A DNA stretch of 64,000 nt from Corallococcus silvisoli (GCF_009909145.1 NZ_JAAAPJ010000025.1:57686-121685), one strand, 5' to 3'; shown: positions 1 to 8,516, counted from the first letter of the stretch. Made by a program: numbers and translations. Notes: generated by a model from the letters alone, not told the origin.

Positions 1-2
1 AC

Positions 3-304
3 GCGGGCACCGAGACCGACGCAGGCACGGATGCCGGGACGGAGACCGACGCAGGCACGGACGCTGGGACGGAGACCGACGCGGGCACGGATGCTGGCAC
101 GATCGACGCGGGCACGGACGCTGGCACGATCGACGCGGGCACGGACGCCGGCACGATCGACGCGGGCACGGACGCCGGCACGATCGACGCGGGCACGGAC
201 GCTGGCACGATCGACGCGGGCACGGACGCCGGCACGGAGACGGATGCCGGCACGATCGACGCGGGCACGGACGCCGGCACGGTCGACGCGGGCACGGATG
301 CCGG
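3..304 (+). repeat. Tandem repeat encoding an Asp-Ala-Gly-Thr spacer
   Basis: The tract is made of near-identical 27-nt units (reading GTDAGTIDA) mixed with shorter GTETDA variants. It codes for a flexible acidic linker in the LTD protein. A related but shorter array occurs in the lipoprotein at 6484-7242. Such tracts change length readily by slippage. Confidence 0.85.
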
Positions 305-1502
305 CACCAGCACCGCGACGCTCAGCGCGCTGGAGCCTGCCGCGGTGTTCGCGCGTTCGGGCACCACGGGTGAGACGATTCCGGAGCCGCTGGAGGTGAC
401 GCTGAGCACCGACGCCACCACGGACGTGGTGGTGCAGGTGACGTCGTCCAGCGCCTCGGTGGTCGTGGCCAACGGCGGCCAGGTGACGGTGCATGCGGGT
501 TCGCGCACCGCGCCGGTGGTCGTGACGGCGGACGCGGCGGCGGGTTCGGCCAAGGCGACGCTGACGGCCACGCTGGGCGCGGACACGCGCCAGGCCACGG
601 TGCGCGTGCTCGGCGCGACCGAGGCGGCCTCGCTGGCGTTCCTGTCGCCGGAGACGGTGGCGGTGTCCTCCGGCCAGACGGCGCTGGTCACCGTGACGCT
701 CGACGTGCCGCCCGCGGCGGACACGGCCGTGGCGCTCTCGACGACGGGCAGCGTGGGCTCCGTGCCGGCCACCGTGACGGTGCCGGCCAACCAGATCTCC
801 GCGAAGTTCACCTTCACCGGTGCGTCGGCAGCCGCGACGGGCACCATCGTGGCCACGCTCAACGGCCAGTCCGTGTCCGCTCAGGCGAAGGTCACCTCCG
901 CCCCCACGACGAACCACATCGTCATCAGCGAGTTCGCCGCCGCGGGCCCCGCCGGCGCGAACGACGAGTTCATCGAACTCTACAACCCGACGAATGCGGA
1001 CGTGAACATCGCGGGCTGGAAGCTCCAGTACAAGAGCGCGACGGGCGCGACCTACAACACCGCCGCATTCACGTTCCCCACGGGCGCGACGATCGCCGCT
1101 CACGGCTTCTACCTGGTGACGGGCAGCACCTACTCCAGCGGTAGCACGGCCGCGAGTGACGCGTCCGCCGGCACCACCATCCAGCTGTCCGGCACCGCGG
1201 GCCACATCCGCCTGGGCAAGCCCAGCATCGGCACTGGCTTGACGGATGCCAACGCCGTGGACTGGGTGGGCTACGGCTCGACGGCCGACTCCGCGGAAGG
1301 CAAGAGCCCCGTCACCGGGACCCCGGCCGCCGCCGGCAGCTACGAGCGCAAGGCCAAGGTCACCTCGTCGGCCGCCACCATGGAGAGCGGCGTCGACAAG
1401 GACGCCGGCAATGGCTACGACTCGGACGTGAACAGCGCGGACTTCATCATCCGCAGCACGCGTGGCCCGCAGAACAAGGCCAGCCCGCTCGAGACGCCGT
1501 GA
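3..1502 (+). CDS. Lamin-tail-domain (LTD) surface protein, 5' end missing
   Basis: The reading frame is open from the first bases of the window, so the N-terminus lies upstream; 499 residues are visible. The first hundred residues are a low-complexity spacer built from T-D-A-G and T-I-D-A-G units. Next come about 180 residues of Ala/Val/Thr-rich beta-sandwich sequence of the bacterial Ig-like kind. From about 913 the frame shows a lamin-tail domain (HIVISEFAAAGPAGANDEFI, then YNPTNADVNIAGWKL), a fold common in secreted bacterial proteins and often tied to surface or nucleic-acid contact. The repeat spacer is typical of myxobacterial lipoproteins, so an outer-membrane lipoprotein is likely, but the signal peptide cannot be seen. 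No catalytic domain is visible. A GC-rich hairpin follows the stop codon. Confidence 0.8.
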   Translation, partial: AGTETDAGTDAGTETDAGTDAGTETDAGTDAGTIDAGTDAGTIDAGTDAGTIDAGTDAGTIDAGTDAGTIDAGTDAGTETDAGTIDAGTDAGTVDAGTDAGTSTATLSALEPAAVFARSGTTGETIPEPLEVTLSTDATTDVVVQVTSSSASVVVANGGQVTVHAGSRTAPVVVTADAAAGSAKATLTATLGADTRQATVRVLGATEAASLAFLSPETVAVSSGQTALVTVTLDVPPAADTAVALSTTGSVGSVPATVTVPANQISAKFTFTGASAAATGTIVATLNGQSVSAQAKVTSAPTTNHIVISEFAAAGPAGANDEFIELYNPTNADVNIAGWKLQYKSATGATYNTAAFTFPTGATIAAHGFYLVTGSTYSSGSTAASDASAGTTIQLSGTAGHIRLGKPSIGTGLTDANAVDWVGYGSTADSAEGKSPVTGTPAAAGSYERKAKVTSSAATMESGVDKDAGNGYDSDVNSADFIIRSTRGPQNKASPLETP

Positions 1503-1525
1503 CGCACTGAGCAGTGAAGTGACCG

Positions 1526-1557
1526 GCCCCCATCGTCCATCCAGGGACGGTGGGGGC
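1526..1557 (+). terminator. GC-rich hairpin after the LTD gene
   Basis: Arms 1526-1538 and 1545-1557 pair over 13 positions with one G-T pair and a 6-nt loop. No T-run follows, so termination would be of the weak or factor-assisted kind. The next gene starts 36 nt later. Confidence 0.45.
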
Positions 1558-1593
1558 TGGAAATACCCGCGCGCTTTCGCCATAAGCGGGGGC

Positions 1594-2379
1594 GTGCGAG
1601 TCGTCTCCTGGAACGTCAACGGTCTGCGCTCCATCCACCGCAAGGGCTTCCTCCCGTGGCTCTCCAAGGCCCGGGCGGACATCGTGGGGCTGCAGGAGGT
1701 GCGTGCCCGCGTGGAGCAGCTGCCCGCGGAGGTACGCGCGCCCCGCCGTTGGAAGACCCACTTCGTGGCCGCCGAGCGCCCGGGCTACAGCGGCGTGGGG
1801 CTCTACAGCCGGCACGAGCCGGAGGACCTCACCACCAGCCTGGACGCGCCGGAGGTGGATGCGGAGGGCCGCCTCCAGTTCGCCCGCTTCGGCAAGCTCA
1901 CCGTGGTCAACGGCTACTTCCCCAATGGCAACGGGAAGGACCGGGACTTGAGTCGCATCCCCTTCAAGCTGGACTTCTACCGGCGGCTCTTCGCGCGGCT
2001 GGAGAAGGCCCTGCGCGACAACCAGCGCGTGCTGGTGATGGGCGACTTCAACACCGCGCACCGCGACATCGACCTGGCACGCCCGCGAGAGAACCGCGAG
2101 ACGAGCGGCTTCCGTCCGGAGGAGCGCGAGGAGTTCGACCGGTGGCTCCGTGCCGGCTGGGTGGACACCTTCCGCCACTTCAACCCCGCGGGCGGCCACT
2201 ACTCGTGGTGGAGCCAGCGCGCGGGCGTGCGTGAGAAGAACATCGGCTGGCGCATCGACTACGTGCTGGCGACGCCGGCGGCGCTCGGCTTCGTGCGCAA
2301 GGCCTCCGTGCATCCCGACGTCCATGGATCCGATCACTGCCCGGTGAGCGTGGACCTGGACCCCGAGGTCCTCTCCTGA
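1594..2379 (+). CDS. xth: Exodeoxyribonuclease III-like endo/exonuclease/phosphatase protein
   Basis: This 261-residue protein belongs to the exonuclease III/AP-endonuclease branch of the EEP superfamily, which removes abasic sites and degrades DNA 3'-5' in base excision repair. The usual landmarks are present in order: VVSWNVNGLRS at the N-terminus (metal-binding Asn), LQEVRA (catalytic Glu), MGDFNTAHRDIDL (Asp/Asn), RIDYVLAT and GSDHCPVSVD (Asp-His pair). E. coli ExoIII is 268 residues, so this is full length. The GTG start at 1594 puts the first conserved strand at residue 3, as in family members; the same frame stays open upstream but without conserved sequence. It may form a unit with the acyltransferase 28 nt downstream. 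Confidence 0.87.
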   Translation: MRVVSWNVNGLRSIHRKGFLPWLSKARADIVGLQEVRARVEQLPAEVRAPRRWKTHFVAAERPGYSGVGLYSRHEPEDLTTSLDAPEVDAEGRLQFARFGKLTVVNGYFPNGNGKDRDLSRIPFKLDFYRRLFARLEKALRDNQRVLVMGDFNTAHRDIDLARPRENRETSGFRPEEREEFDRWLRAGWVDTFRHFNPAGGHYSWWSQRAGVREKNIGWRIDYVLATPAALGFVRKASVHPDVHGSDHCPVSVDLDPEVLS

Positions 2380-2407
2380 ACCCCCTCATCCCCAAGGGAC
2401 ACCCCCA

Positions 2408-3187
2408 ATGAACGCACTGCTCTCCATCTGGACCTGGGTCGAGGTGGGCCTGGTGGCCCTGGTGGGCTTCTTCGTCCAGCTCTTCCTGCTGATCTTCACG
2501 GGCCTCTTCGACAAGCGGCGCTACGTGGTCGGCCGGTGCTTCCGGCTGGTGGGCGTCACCGCCGCGAAGCTCACGCCCTACTGGCGCTTCGGCGTGCACG
2601 GGAAGCTGCCGGAGCGCGTGGCCCCCAACACGGTGGTGGTGAGCAACCACGAATCCAACGCGGATCCCTTCCTCATCTCCCACCTGCCGTGGGAGATGAA
2701 GTGGCTGGGCAAGAAGAGCCTCTTCAAGGTCCCGGTGGTGGGCTGGATGATGAGCATCGCGGGCGACATCCCGGTGGAGCGCGGCGACCGCGACTCGGCC
2801 ACGGGCGCCATGGCGCGCTGCAAGGAATGGATGCTCAAGGGGATGCCGGTGATGATCTTCCCGGAGGGCACGCGCTCCAAGACGGACGAACTGCTGCCCT
2901 TCAAGGACGGCGCCTTCCGGCTCGCCATCGAGATGCAGGCGGATGTGCTGCCGCTGGCGGTGAGCGGGACGCGGCTCGCGCTGCCCAAGCACTCGTGGCG
3001 CTTCGCGACGTCGCGAGGGCTGGTGACGGTGGGCACGCCCATCTCCACGAAGGGGATGACCCTGGACGACGTGGAGACGTTGAAGACCCAGGCGCGCGCC
3101 CAGATTGAAGCCCTGCGCGCATCGCTCAAGCCGCTGACGGGCGGTACGGCACTCGCGCCAGCGACGGACACCCACGCGGGCCCGTGA
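2408..3187 (+). CDS. plsC: 1-acyl-sn-glycerol-3-phosphate acyltransferase-like protein
   Basis: A 259-residue PlsC/LPLAT-family acyltransferase, expected to transfer an acyl chain to lysophosphatidate in phospholipid synthesis at the inner membrane. The catalytic NHX4D box is NHESNAD (His81, Asp86) and the acceptor-binding box is FPEGTRSK. A hydrophobic segment at residues 10-33 would anchor it to the membrane. A purine-rich AAGGGA lies about 10 nt before ATG 2408. The family includes members acting on other acyl acceptors, such as ornithine lipids, so the substrate is inferred from family only. It lies just downstream of the exonuclease gene on the same strand with no obvious functional link. 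Confidence 0.85.
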   Translation: MNALLSIWTWVEVGLVALVGFFVQLFLLIFTGLFDKRRYVVGRCFRLVGVTAAKLTPYWRFGVHGKLPERVAPNTVVVSNHESNADPFLISHLPWEMKWLGKKSLFKVPVVGWMMSIAGDIPVERGDRDSATGAMARCKEWMLKGMPVMIFPEGTRSKTDELLPFKDGAFRLAIEMQADVLPLAVSGTRLALPKHSWRFATSRGLVTVGTPISTKGMTLDDVETLKTQARAQIEALRASLKPLTGGTALAPATDTHAGP

Positions 3188-3333
3188 GCGGCCGGAGGGG
3201 CAGGGGCATGCCGTTCAGTACCGGTCGTTCCCCAGATTGTTGCTCCCTCTCGGATTGGCTGGATTAAAGGTGGGATCAGGACCGTCTCCCACGGCCCTGA
3301 CCCGGCGCACGGCGCCGAGGAAGGAAGCGCGAG

Positions 3334-4893
3334 ATGACCCCGGGAGGTCCACGTGAGGCGGAGCGGGTGTCCACGGGCATCCCTGGCCTGGACACCGTGC
3401 TCTGCGGTGGCCTGCGCAAGGGCCGGATGTACATGGTCCTGGGGCTGCCGGGGGCAGGGAAGACCATCCTGGCCAACCAGATCTGCTTCCATCAGGCGGC
3501 CCAGGGCCACCGCGTCCTCTACCTGACGCTGCTGGCGGAGTCGCACACGGAGCTGGTGAGCAACCTCCAGACGCTGTCGTTCTTCGACCCGGCCTTCGTG
3601 CCCGAGAAGATCAGCTACCTCAGCGCCTTCACCATCCTGGAGCAGGGGGGACTGGAGGCGCTGGCGGACCTCGTGCGCAAGGAGATCAAGTCGCACAAGG
3701 CGTCCCTGCTGGTGCTCGACGGCTTGCTGGCCGCCGAGGAGCTGGCCCCATCGCGCCAGGCGCTCAAGAAGTTCATCCATGGCCTCCAGGTCGTGACGGG
3801 GCTCATCGGGTGCACGACGGTGGTGCTGACCACTGGGGGCGACAAGGGGCTGCGCGCCGAGCACACGATGGTGGACGGCCTGTTGCTGCTGCGGCAGCGC
3901 TCCTTCGGGGTGCGCACGCTGCGCGAGCTGAGCGTCCGCAAGTTCCGGGGCAGCGCCTACAAGCTGGGGCAGCACGGCTTTGAGATCACCGGCGACGGGC
4001 TGACGGTCTACCCCCGCCTCGAGTCCATGGTGGACGGGAACCTGGTGCCCGGCGCGGCGAAGCGCGAGCGCGACGCCTTCGGGGTGGCGGGCCTGGACGC
4101 GATGCTGCACGGTGGCGTGCCGGCGGGCTCCACCACCATCCTCCTGGGGCCTCCTGGAAGCGGAAAGACGCTGTTGGGCCTGAGCTTCCTGGCGGACGGA
4201 GCGCGGCGGGGCGAGCGCGGCCATTACTTCGCGTTCTACGACGCGCCGGAGCGGATGCTGGCCCAGGCGGCCGGGGTGGGCCTTCACCTGCAGCCCCTGA
4301 TGGAGCGGGGGGACCTGGAGGTGAGCTTCCGGCCGCCCACGGAGAACATCCTCGACAAGCTGGGCACCGAGCTGCTCACCACCATCCGGAGCGGGCGGGT
4401 GCGCCGCATCTTCCTGGATGGGTATGAGGCGCTTCGCCGTGCCTCGACCCGGAACGCGCGGGTGGCGCGGTTCCTGGCGGCGCTCGTCAACGAGTGCCGG
4501 GTGCGCGAGGTGACGCTCGTCTACAGCGCGGAGGCCACCGCGGCCTTCGGGCCGGAGGTGCGGTTCCCCCTCAAGGGCATCTCCATGGTGGCGGAGAACA
4601 TCCTGTTCTTGCGCATGGTGGAGCTGCACTCCGGGCTGCGGCGCTTCATCGCGGCGCTGAAGGTCCGCAACAGCGGCTACGACCCGGCTCTGCGCGAGCT
4701 GGAGATCACCTCCAAGGGCATCAAGGTGGGGCAGCCGTTCGAGGAGGGGCAGATGCTGATGACGGGTCTGGCGCGCACGCCGGAGCCGGCCCCGCTGCCG
4801 AAGCCACGGCGCAAGCCACGCAAGGACACGTCTTCGGCCAAGGCCACCCCGTCGAAGCCGCGCCGGAACGTCCGCAAGCGCCGAGGGACGTAA
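3334..4893 (+). CDS. KaiC-like double RecA-domain ATPase
   Basis: A 519-residue protein with two tandem KaiC/RAD55-type ATPase domains. Walker A motifs are GLPGAGKT (residues 37-44) and GPPGSGKT (272-279), each preceded by a KaiC-type lead-in (STGIPGLDTVLCGGL; FGVAGLDAMLHGG). KaiC proteins are ATPases and, in cyanobacteria, autokinases of the circadian oscillator. Relatives outside cyanobacteria, including myxobacteria, generally lack KaiA and KaiB and are thought to serve signalling roles. The C-terminal 40 residues are Lys/Arg/Pro-rich and probably disordered. A receiver-domain protein starts 2 nt after the stop codon, implying co-translation and a shared pathway. A clock function should not be assumed. 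Confidence 0.85.
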   Translation: MTPGGPREAERVSTGIPGLDTVLCGGLRKGRMYMVLGLPGAGKTILANQICFHQAAQGHRVLYLTLLAESHTELVSNLQTLSFFDPAFVPEKISYLSAFTILEQGGLEALADLVRKEIKSHKASLLVLDGLLAAEELAPSRQALKKFIHGLQVVTGLIGCTTVVLTTGGDKGLRAEHTMVDGLLLLRQRSFGVRTLRELSVRKFRGSAYKLGQHGFEITGDGLTVYPRLESMVDGNLVPGAAKRERDAFGVAGLDAMLHGGVPAGSTTILLGPPGSGKTLLGLSFLADGARRGERGHYFAFYDAPERMLAQAAGVGLHLQPLMERGDLEVSFRPPTENILDKLGTELLTTIRSGRVRRIFLDGYEALRRASTRNARVARFLAALVNECRVREVTLVYSAEATAAFGPEVRFPLKGISMVAENILFLRMVELHSGLRRFIAALKVRNSGYDPALRELEITSKGIKVGQPFEEGQMLMTGLARTPEPAPLPKPRRKPRKDTSSAKATPSKPRRNVRKRRGT

Positions 4894-4895
4894 TC

Positions 4896-5264
4896 ATGGG
4901 GCCCGTCCTCATCGTCGACGACGAGTTCGGCATCGTGGAGGCCGTCCGGGACCTCCTGTCCGACGAGGGCTACCCCACCGCCACCGCGCTCAACGGCCGC
5001 GAGGCGCTGGAGCGGATGGCGCGCGAGCGCCCGTCGATGGTGTTGCTCGACTACATGATGCCGATGCTCAACGGGCCGGGCGTGCTGGATGCGATGTTGA
5101 AGGATCCAAGCCTGCGCGACGTGCCGGTGGTGATGATGAGCGCCAGTCCACCGGAGTTCTGGCAGCACCTGCCGTGCGCGGGCTTCCTGCCCAAGCCCTT
5201 CGACATCGACCAACTGCTCGCCGTGGTCCATCGCATCGTCGGTGCTGGACCGCGAGCTCCGTAG
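4896..5264 (+). CDS. Single-domain response regulator (receiver only)
   Basis: A 122-residue stand-alone receiver domain. It has the acidic pair DDE near residue 8, the phospho-acceptor Asp in LLDYMMPMLNGPGVL, the conserved Ser in MMSAS and the Lys of FLPKPFDIDQLL. No output domain follows, so it should signal by protein contact, like CheY or DivK. It starts 2 nt after the KaiC-like ATPase stop, so the two are almost certainly co-expressed. The partner histidine kinase is not in the window. ATG 4896 is the only sensible start because the receiver fold begins immediately. Confidence 0.9.
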   Translation: MGPVLIVDDEFGIVEAVRDLLSDEGYPTATALNGREALERMARERPSMVLLDYMMPMLNGPGVLDAMLKDPSLRDVPVVMMSASPPEFWQHLPCAGFLPKPFDIDQLLAVVHRIVGAGPRAP

Positions 5265-5324
5265 CCCCCTCGGTTCGGCAGGTCGTGGTTTGATGCGCCA
5301 AGCCCGGACATGGGCGGGTTGGCA

Positions 5325-5548
5325 ATGGTGACCAAGCGAATGAGACGATTCCCTCGACCCTCAGGGAATGGGCGGTCCTTCTTGCTTTCATGGGCGCCAT
5401 TGCGGCTGTGTTTGCATTCATCGCGAGCGGTGGGGTTTTCGAGGGGGTTGTTGTTTTCTGGTATGCATGGGGTGTCCATGTCGCTCTTCTCGTAGCCTAT
5501 CTGGCTCGACGCGCCCTGCTTCTGCGTCAAGGGCGGGCATCTACGTGA
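5325..5548 (+). pseudogene. Small two-helix membrane protein, apparently frameshifted
   Basis: From 5342 one frame reads ETIPSTLREWAVLLAFMGAI and continues through two hydrophobic segments to TGA 5546-5548, but it has no start codon before the internal ATG at 5390. The frame starting at ATG 5325 reads MVTKR and would join it if one base were added near 5338. The simplest reading is a small membrane protein broken by a 1-nt deletion or a sequencing error. Otherwise a 52-residue protein starts at ATG 5390. A tiny ORF begins with GTG at 5545, overlapping the stop, and runs to 5625 (26 residues with a hydrophobic tail). Composition is clearly less GC-rich than the neighbours. The function is unknown. 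Confidence 0.35.
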
Positions 5549-5770
5549 CGATGGACAGTCTCATTTTTGAAGGGATTCAGATTTCTGGATTCACCATGGC
5601 CCTGTTGTTGTTTTTCAAGCTCTGAAGGGCCGTGGCGTAGCGTAGGAGGCTTGCTTCCGCCGTCCCGTCACTCGCTACGAGGTGAAAGTGGAGAACTTCC
5701 TGCAGTCCTGAGAAGTCCGTGCGATGTTCCGAGAGTCGCGGCCCGTCAGGCAACGCAAGGAGGCTCTCCG

Positions 5771-6049
5771 TTGACATTGCGTTACGCCCCATTCGCCATC
5801 AAGCAGCACGCGGAGGGCCTCAACCGGCAAGCCTCCTTGAGCGTATTTCTGTATGGATTCCTCGGCTTCCTCGTCGGCGCTTGGGGCGGCGGAGCAATCG
5901 GCGGCACCGAAACGGATGTTGGACTGGCTATCATCTGGCTGGGGGGCATCGTCGGGATGCTTATCGGTGGAAGCATCGGCAGACGTCGCGCCATGACACT
6001 GGAACTCCAGGCCAAGACTGTGCGTCCTCGCGTGGACCACCTGCGCTGA
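5771..6049 (+). CDS. Small glycine-zipper membrane protein
   Basis: A 92-residue protein read from a TTG start at 5771, chosen because a strong AAGGAGG ribosome-binding site lies at 5757-5763, 7 nt upstream. After a polar N-terminus there is a Gly-rich hydrophobic stretch (FLYGFLGFLVGAWGGGAIGG), then a second segment (AIIWLGGIVGMLIGGSIG) with GxxxG spacing, and a basic C-terminus. This is the pattern of glycine-zipper inner-membrane proteins, which pack helices tightly. No enzymatic motif is visible and the role is unknown. It sits alone between small broken ORFs. Confidence 0.6.
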   Translation: MTLRYAPFAIKQHAEGLNRQASLSVFLYGFLGFLVGAWGGGAIGGTETDVGLAIIWLGGIVGMLIGGSIGRRRAMTLELQAKTVRPRVDHLR

Positions 6050-6115
6050 GACAGGCCCCTTCAAGTCATCGTCTCACTCCAGCTTCGAGGCCTGGACCCC
6101 GCGCATGCTGGCGCG

Positions 6116-6445
6116 GTGCGGTCGGCCTGTCGCAGTCCGTTTCCCCTCCATCTCCATCCCCAACATCTTCCGACCGCCAGACTGCAAAACGGCGCACTGC
6201 ATCAACGGATTGACACGGAGGAGTGCCCGGTCACGCCCTTGCAAACGGGTCAAGGGGGCTGGTATTTCTTCGTCAATCGAACGAACTCGCATGTGTTCGT
6301 GATGGGCGGGGACGCAGGACAGCTCCAGACAGCAGGGGCTCCGTCGGCGGGAGACGCAGACTCTCCTCTGGCGGACGGTGGCGCAGGTGACGCATTGCGA
6401 CATGCGAGCGGCGACTTCCAGTGGCTTTTGATTTCTTCGACGTAA
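6116..6445 (+). pseudogene. Possible remnant coding sequence in a gap of about 430 nt
   Basis: The region 6050-6483 has no convincing intact gene. The frame ending at TAA 6443-6445 reads protein-like in its second half (PVTPLQTGQGGWYFFVNRTN, then SHVFVMGGDAG), while its first part is His/Pro/Leu-rich and looks like out-of-frame sequence. I read this as the tail of a degraded gene, or as non-coding. A good Shine-Dalgarno sequence for the next gene (CAGGAG, near 6470) lies at the end of the stretch. Confidence 0.2.
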
Positions 6446-6483
6446 GAACGAAGTCATTCAGCAAGACAACCAGGAGTGATCGC

Positions 6484-7242
6484 ATGCATCGCAACAAGCG
6501 TTTCGCGTGGACGTGGGCGGCCGCCGGACTTTTCGCGGTCGCGGGGCTCATTGGCGCATGTGATCCCGAGGACGAGACGCCGGCCCCCAGCCCCCAGTCC
6601 GACGCCGGGACCAAGACGGATGCGGGCTCCGACGCCGGTGGCACCACCGACGCCGGCACCACCGACGCCGGCACGGATGCCGGCACCACCGACGCGGGCA
6701 CGGACGCCGGCACCACCGACGCGGGCACGGACGCCGGCACGCATACGTCGCTGCCCCTGGCCGTGGACGGGACCTGGGCGTCCAGCGGCTACATGGGTGA
6801 CGGCTCGGAGAATGGCCTCACGGACGAGCCCGTGTGCGCGACGCCTCGCCCGGGCTCCGGCCTGGGGACCTGCCACAAGTTCACCTACACCAAGAAGGGC
6901 CAGGGCTGGGCAGGCGTCTTCTGGCAGTACCCTCAGGACAACTGGGGCAAGACCAATACCCCCGGCTTCCTGGTGCCGGATGGCGCGAAGGCCGTGACCT
7001 TCTACGCGTGGAGCGACAAGGGCGGAGAGACCGTCGACTTCTTCGTCGGCTACGGCGCGGACTCCCAGGACGGCTTCGAGAAGAAGCTCAACCCGGCCGC
7101 CGTCCTGACCACGACCCCCGTCAAGTACACGCTCGACATCAGCAAGATCCGCTACGCAGACGTGGCGGCGGGCTTCGGCTGGTCCGCGGGCGGACATGAC
7201 GAACCGTTCGCCTTCTATATCGACGACATCCAGTGGCAGTAA
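6484..7242 (+). CDS. Secreted lipoprotein with DAG-repeat linker and beta-sandwich domain
   Basis: A 252-residue lipoprotein. The signal peptide is followed by a lipobox (LIGAC) and then a linker of DAG/TTDAG repeats. The C-terminal domain of about 165 residues contains FTYTKKGQGWAGVFWQYPQD, AVTFYAWSDKGGETVDFFVG and PFAFYIDDIQW. That layout fits galactose-binding-like carbohydrate-binding sandwiches, in which a final strand ends in YIDDI/LDNI. A related domain occurs in the lipoprotein at 19974-20639. Its place directly before the ROK regulator and glycoside hydrolases suggests that it binds a glucan at the cell surface. The start is ATG 6484, with a CAGGAG site about 9 nt upstream. Confidence 0.72.
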   Translation: MHRNKRFAWTWAAAGLFAVAGLIGACDPEDETPAPSPQSDAGTKTDAGSDAGGTTDAGTTDAGTDAGTTDAGTDAGTTDAGTDAGTHTSLPLAVDGTWASSGYMGDGSENGLTDEPVCATPRPGSGLGTCHKFTYTKKGQGWAGVFWQYPQDNWGKTNTPGFLVPDGAKAVTFYAWSDKGGETVDFFVGYGADSQDGFEKKLNPAAVLTTTPVKYTLDISKIRYADVAAGFGWSAGGHDEPFAFYIDDIQWQ

Positions 7243-7289
7243 TCCCCCTGTGAGCGCCCGGTGCGCCAACTACGGAACGTGAGCGGACG

Positions 7290-8516
7290 ATGAGAGCGGG
7301 AACGGCGGTGTTGACGGTCGATGCGGCGGGCATGCGCGCGCAGAACAGCGGCCTGTTGCTGAACATGATCTGGCGCGAGCGTCAGATCTCCCGGGCGGAG
7401 ATCGCCCGGCGCACGGAGCTCAGCCCGTCGACCGTCTCCGCCATCGTCGCGGACCTGGAGCAGGCGGGCCTGGTGCGCAGCATCGGCGCCGGGGTCTCCC
7501 GCGGGGGCCGCCGTCCCACCCTCATCGGCTTCTGCGACGAGGCCTTCAGCTTGGTGGGCGTCGAACTGGGCGCCACCCACGTCACGGTCGTCCTCACCGA
7601 CCTCCGCGGCCGCGTGCGCACGCAGAGCAAGGCGAGCCACGCGGTCCGCGGCGATCCGGAAGGGTCTCTCCAGAAGGCCCGGGAGCTCATCCAGCAGTGC
7701 CTGGACGCCGAGCGCGTCCCGCGCCGCTCCGTGGTCGGCATGGGGGTGGCCGTGCCCAGCCCCGTGCACCCGGCCGCCCCCGGGAAGATGTCCCCCCTCA
7801 TCCTGCCCGCCTGGAAGAACGTGGACGTGCGGGAGTGGTTCGAGACCGCCTTCGACATGCCGGTGTTCGTGGACAACGACGCGAACCTCGGCGCCCTGGC
7901 GGAGTGCTTCTGGGGCGCGGGCGCCGGGGGCGAGGACCTCACGTACATCAAGCTGGCCACCGGTATTGGCGCCGGCCACATCATCCACGGCGACGTCTAC
8001 CGGGGCGCCGGAGGCACGGCCGGTGAGATCGGCCACATCGCGGTGGACTCCAACGGGCCGCTCTGCGTGTGCGGCCTCAGGGGCTGCCTCGTCACCCTCA
8101 TCGGCTCCACCGCGCTCACCGAACGCGCGCGCGAGCTGATGGGCACGCGGGGCCGCAAGGGCCCCACGGTGCGCGACCTGGTGGACGGCGCCCGCGCGGG
8201 CGATGCCGCCGCGAAGCAGATCATCGACGGCATGGGCGCCTACCTGGGCATCGCCGTGGGGGGCCTGCTCAACCTGCTCAACCCAGCCATCGTCGTCCTG
8301 GGCGGAGAGATCTCCTCCGTGGGCGAGATGCTGCTCGACCCCTTGCGCGCGTCGGTGCGGCAGCGCGCGCTGTCGGTGTCCATGGCGGAGACGCGCATCG
8401 TCACGTCGGCCCTGGGAGAACGCGCCATCGCCGTGGGCGCGGCCACCCTGGTGCTCCAGGCGGCCCTGCGCGACCGCACCCTCTTTCCCACGCAGAACGT
8501 CGGGAGGACTGCATGA
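7290..8516 (+). CDS. ROK-family transcriptional repressor (NagC/XylR type)
   Basis: A 408-residue protein with an N-terminal winged-helix DNA-binding segment (SRAEIARRTELSPSTVSAIV) followed by a ROK sugar-kinase-like domain. ROK features include the phosphate loop GVELGATHVTVVLTD, VDNDANLGALAE and the zinc-binding stretch GEIGHIAVDSNGPLCVCGLRG. An HTH plus ROK domain defines the NagC/Mlc/XylR regulators, which leave DNA when a sugar ligand binds. It heads the glycoside hydrolase/transporter genes and its stop overlaps the GH16 start (ATGA). It is therefore the likely local, auto-regulated repressor of the locus. The inducer is probably glucose or a short glucan, inferred from the neighbouring enzymes. 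Confidence 0.88.
   Translation: MRAGTAVLTVDAAGMRAQNSGLLLNMIWRERQISRAEIARRTELSPSTVSAIVADLEQAGLVRSIGAGVSRGGRRPTLIGFCDEAFSLVGVELGATHVTVVLTDLRGRVRTQSKASHAVRGDPEGSLQKARELIQQCLDAERVPRRSVVGMGVAVPSPVHPAAPGKMSPLILPAWKNVDVREWFETAFDMPVFVDNDANLGALAECFWGAGAGGEDLTYIKLATGIGAGHIIHGDVYRGAGGTAGEIGHIAVDSNGPLCVCGLRGCLVTLIGSTALTERARELMGTRGRKGPTVRDLVDGARAGDAAAKQIIDGMGAYLGIAVGGLLNLLNPAIVVLGGEISSVGEMLLDPLRASVRQRALSVSMAETRIVTSALGERAIAVGAATLVLQAALRDRTLFPTQNVGRTA

Noticed and set aside
1..304. Possible CRISPR array because of regular repeats.
   Set aside because: The repeats are contiguous coding units in frame with the LTD protein, with no spacers; no CRISPR array was seen anywhere in the window.
2578..4629. Long - strand frame opposite plsC and the KaiC-like gene (and similar ones at 16059-18902 and 22407-24581).
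   Set aside because: Shadow frames of clear + strand genes; composition is anomalous and no motifs are present.
5577..5776. - strand frame ending in SLLRYATALQSLKNNN that looks mildly protein-like.
   Set aside because: It has no ribosome-binding site and overlaps the start region of the + strand glycine-zipper gene, which has a strong AAGGAGG; kept only as a curiosity.
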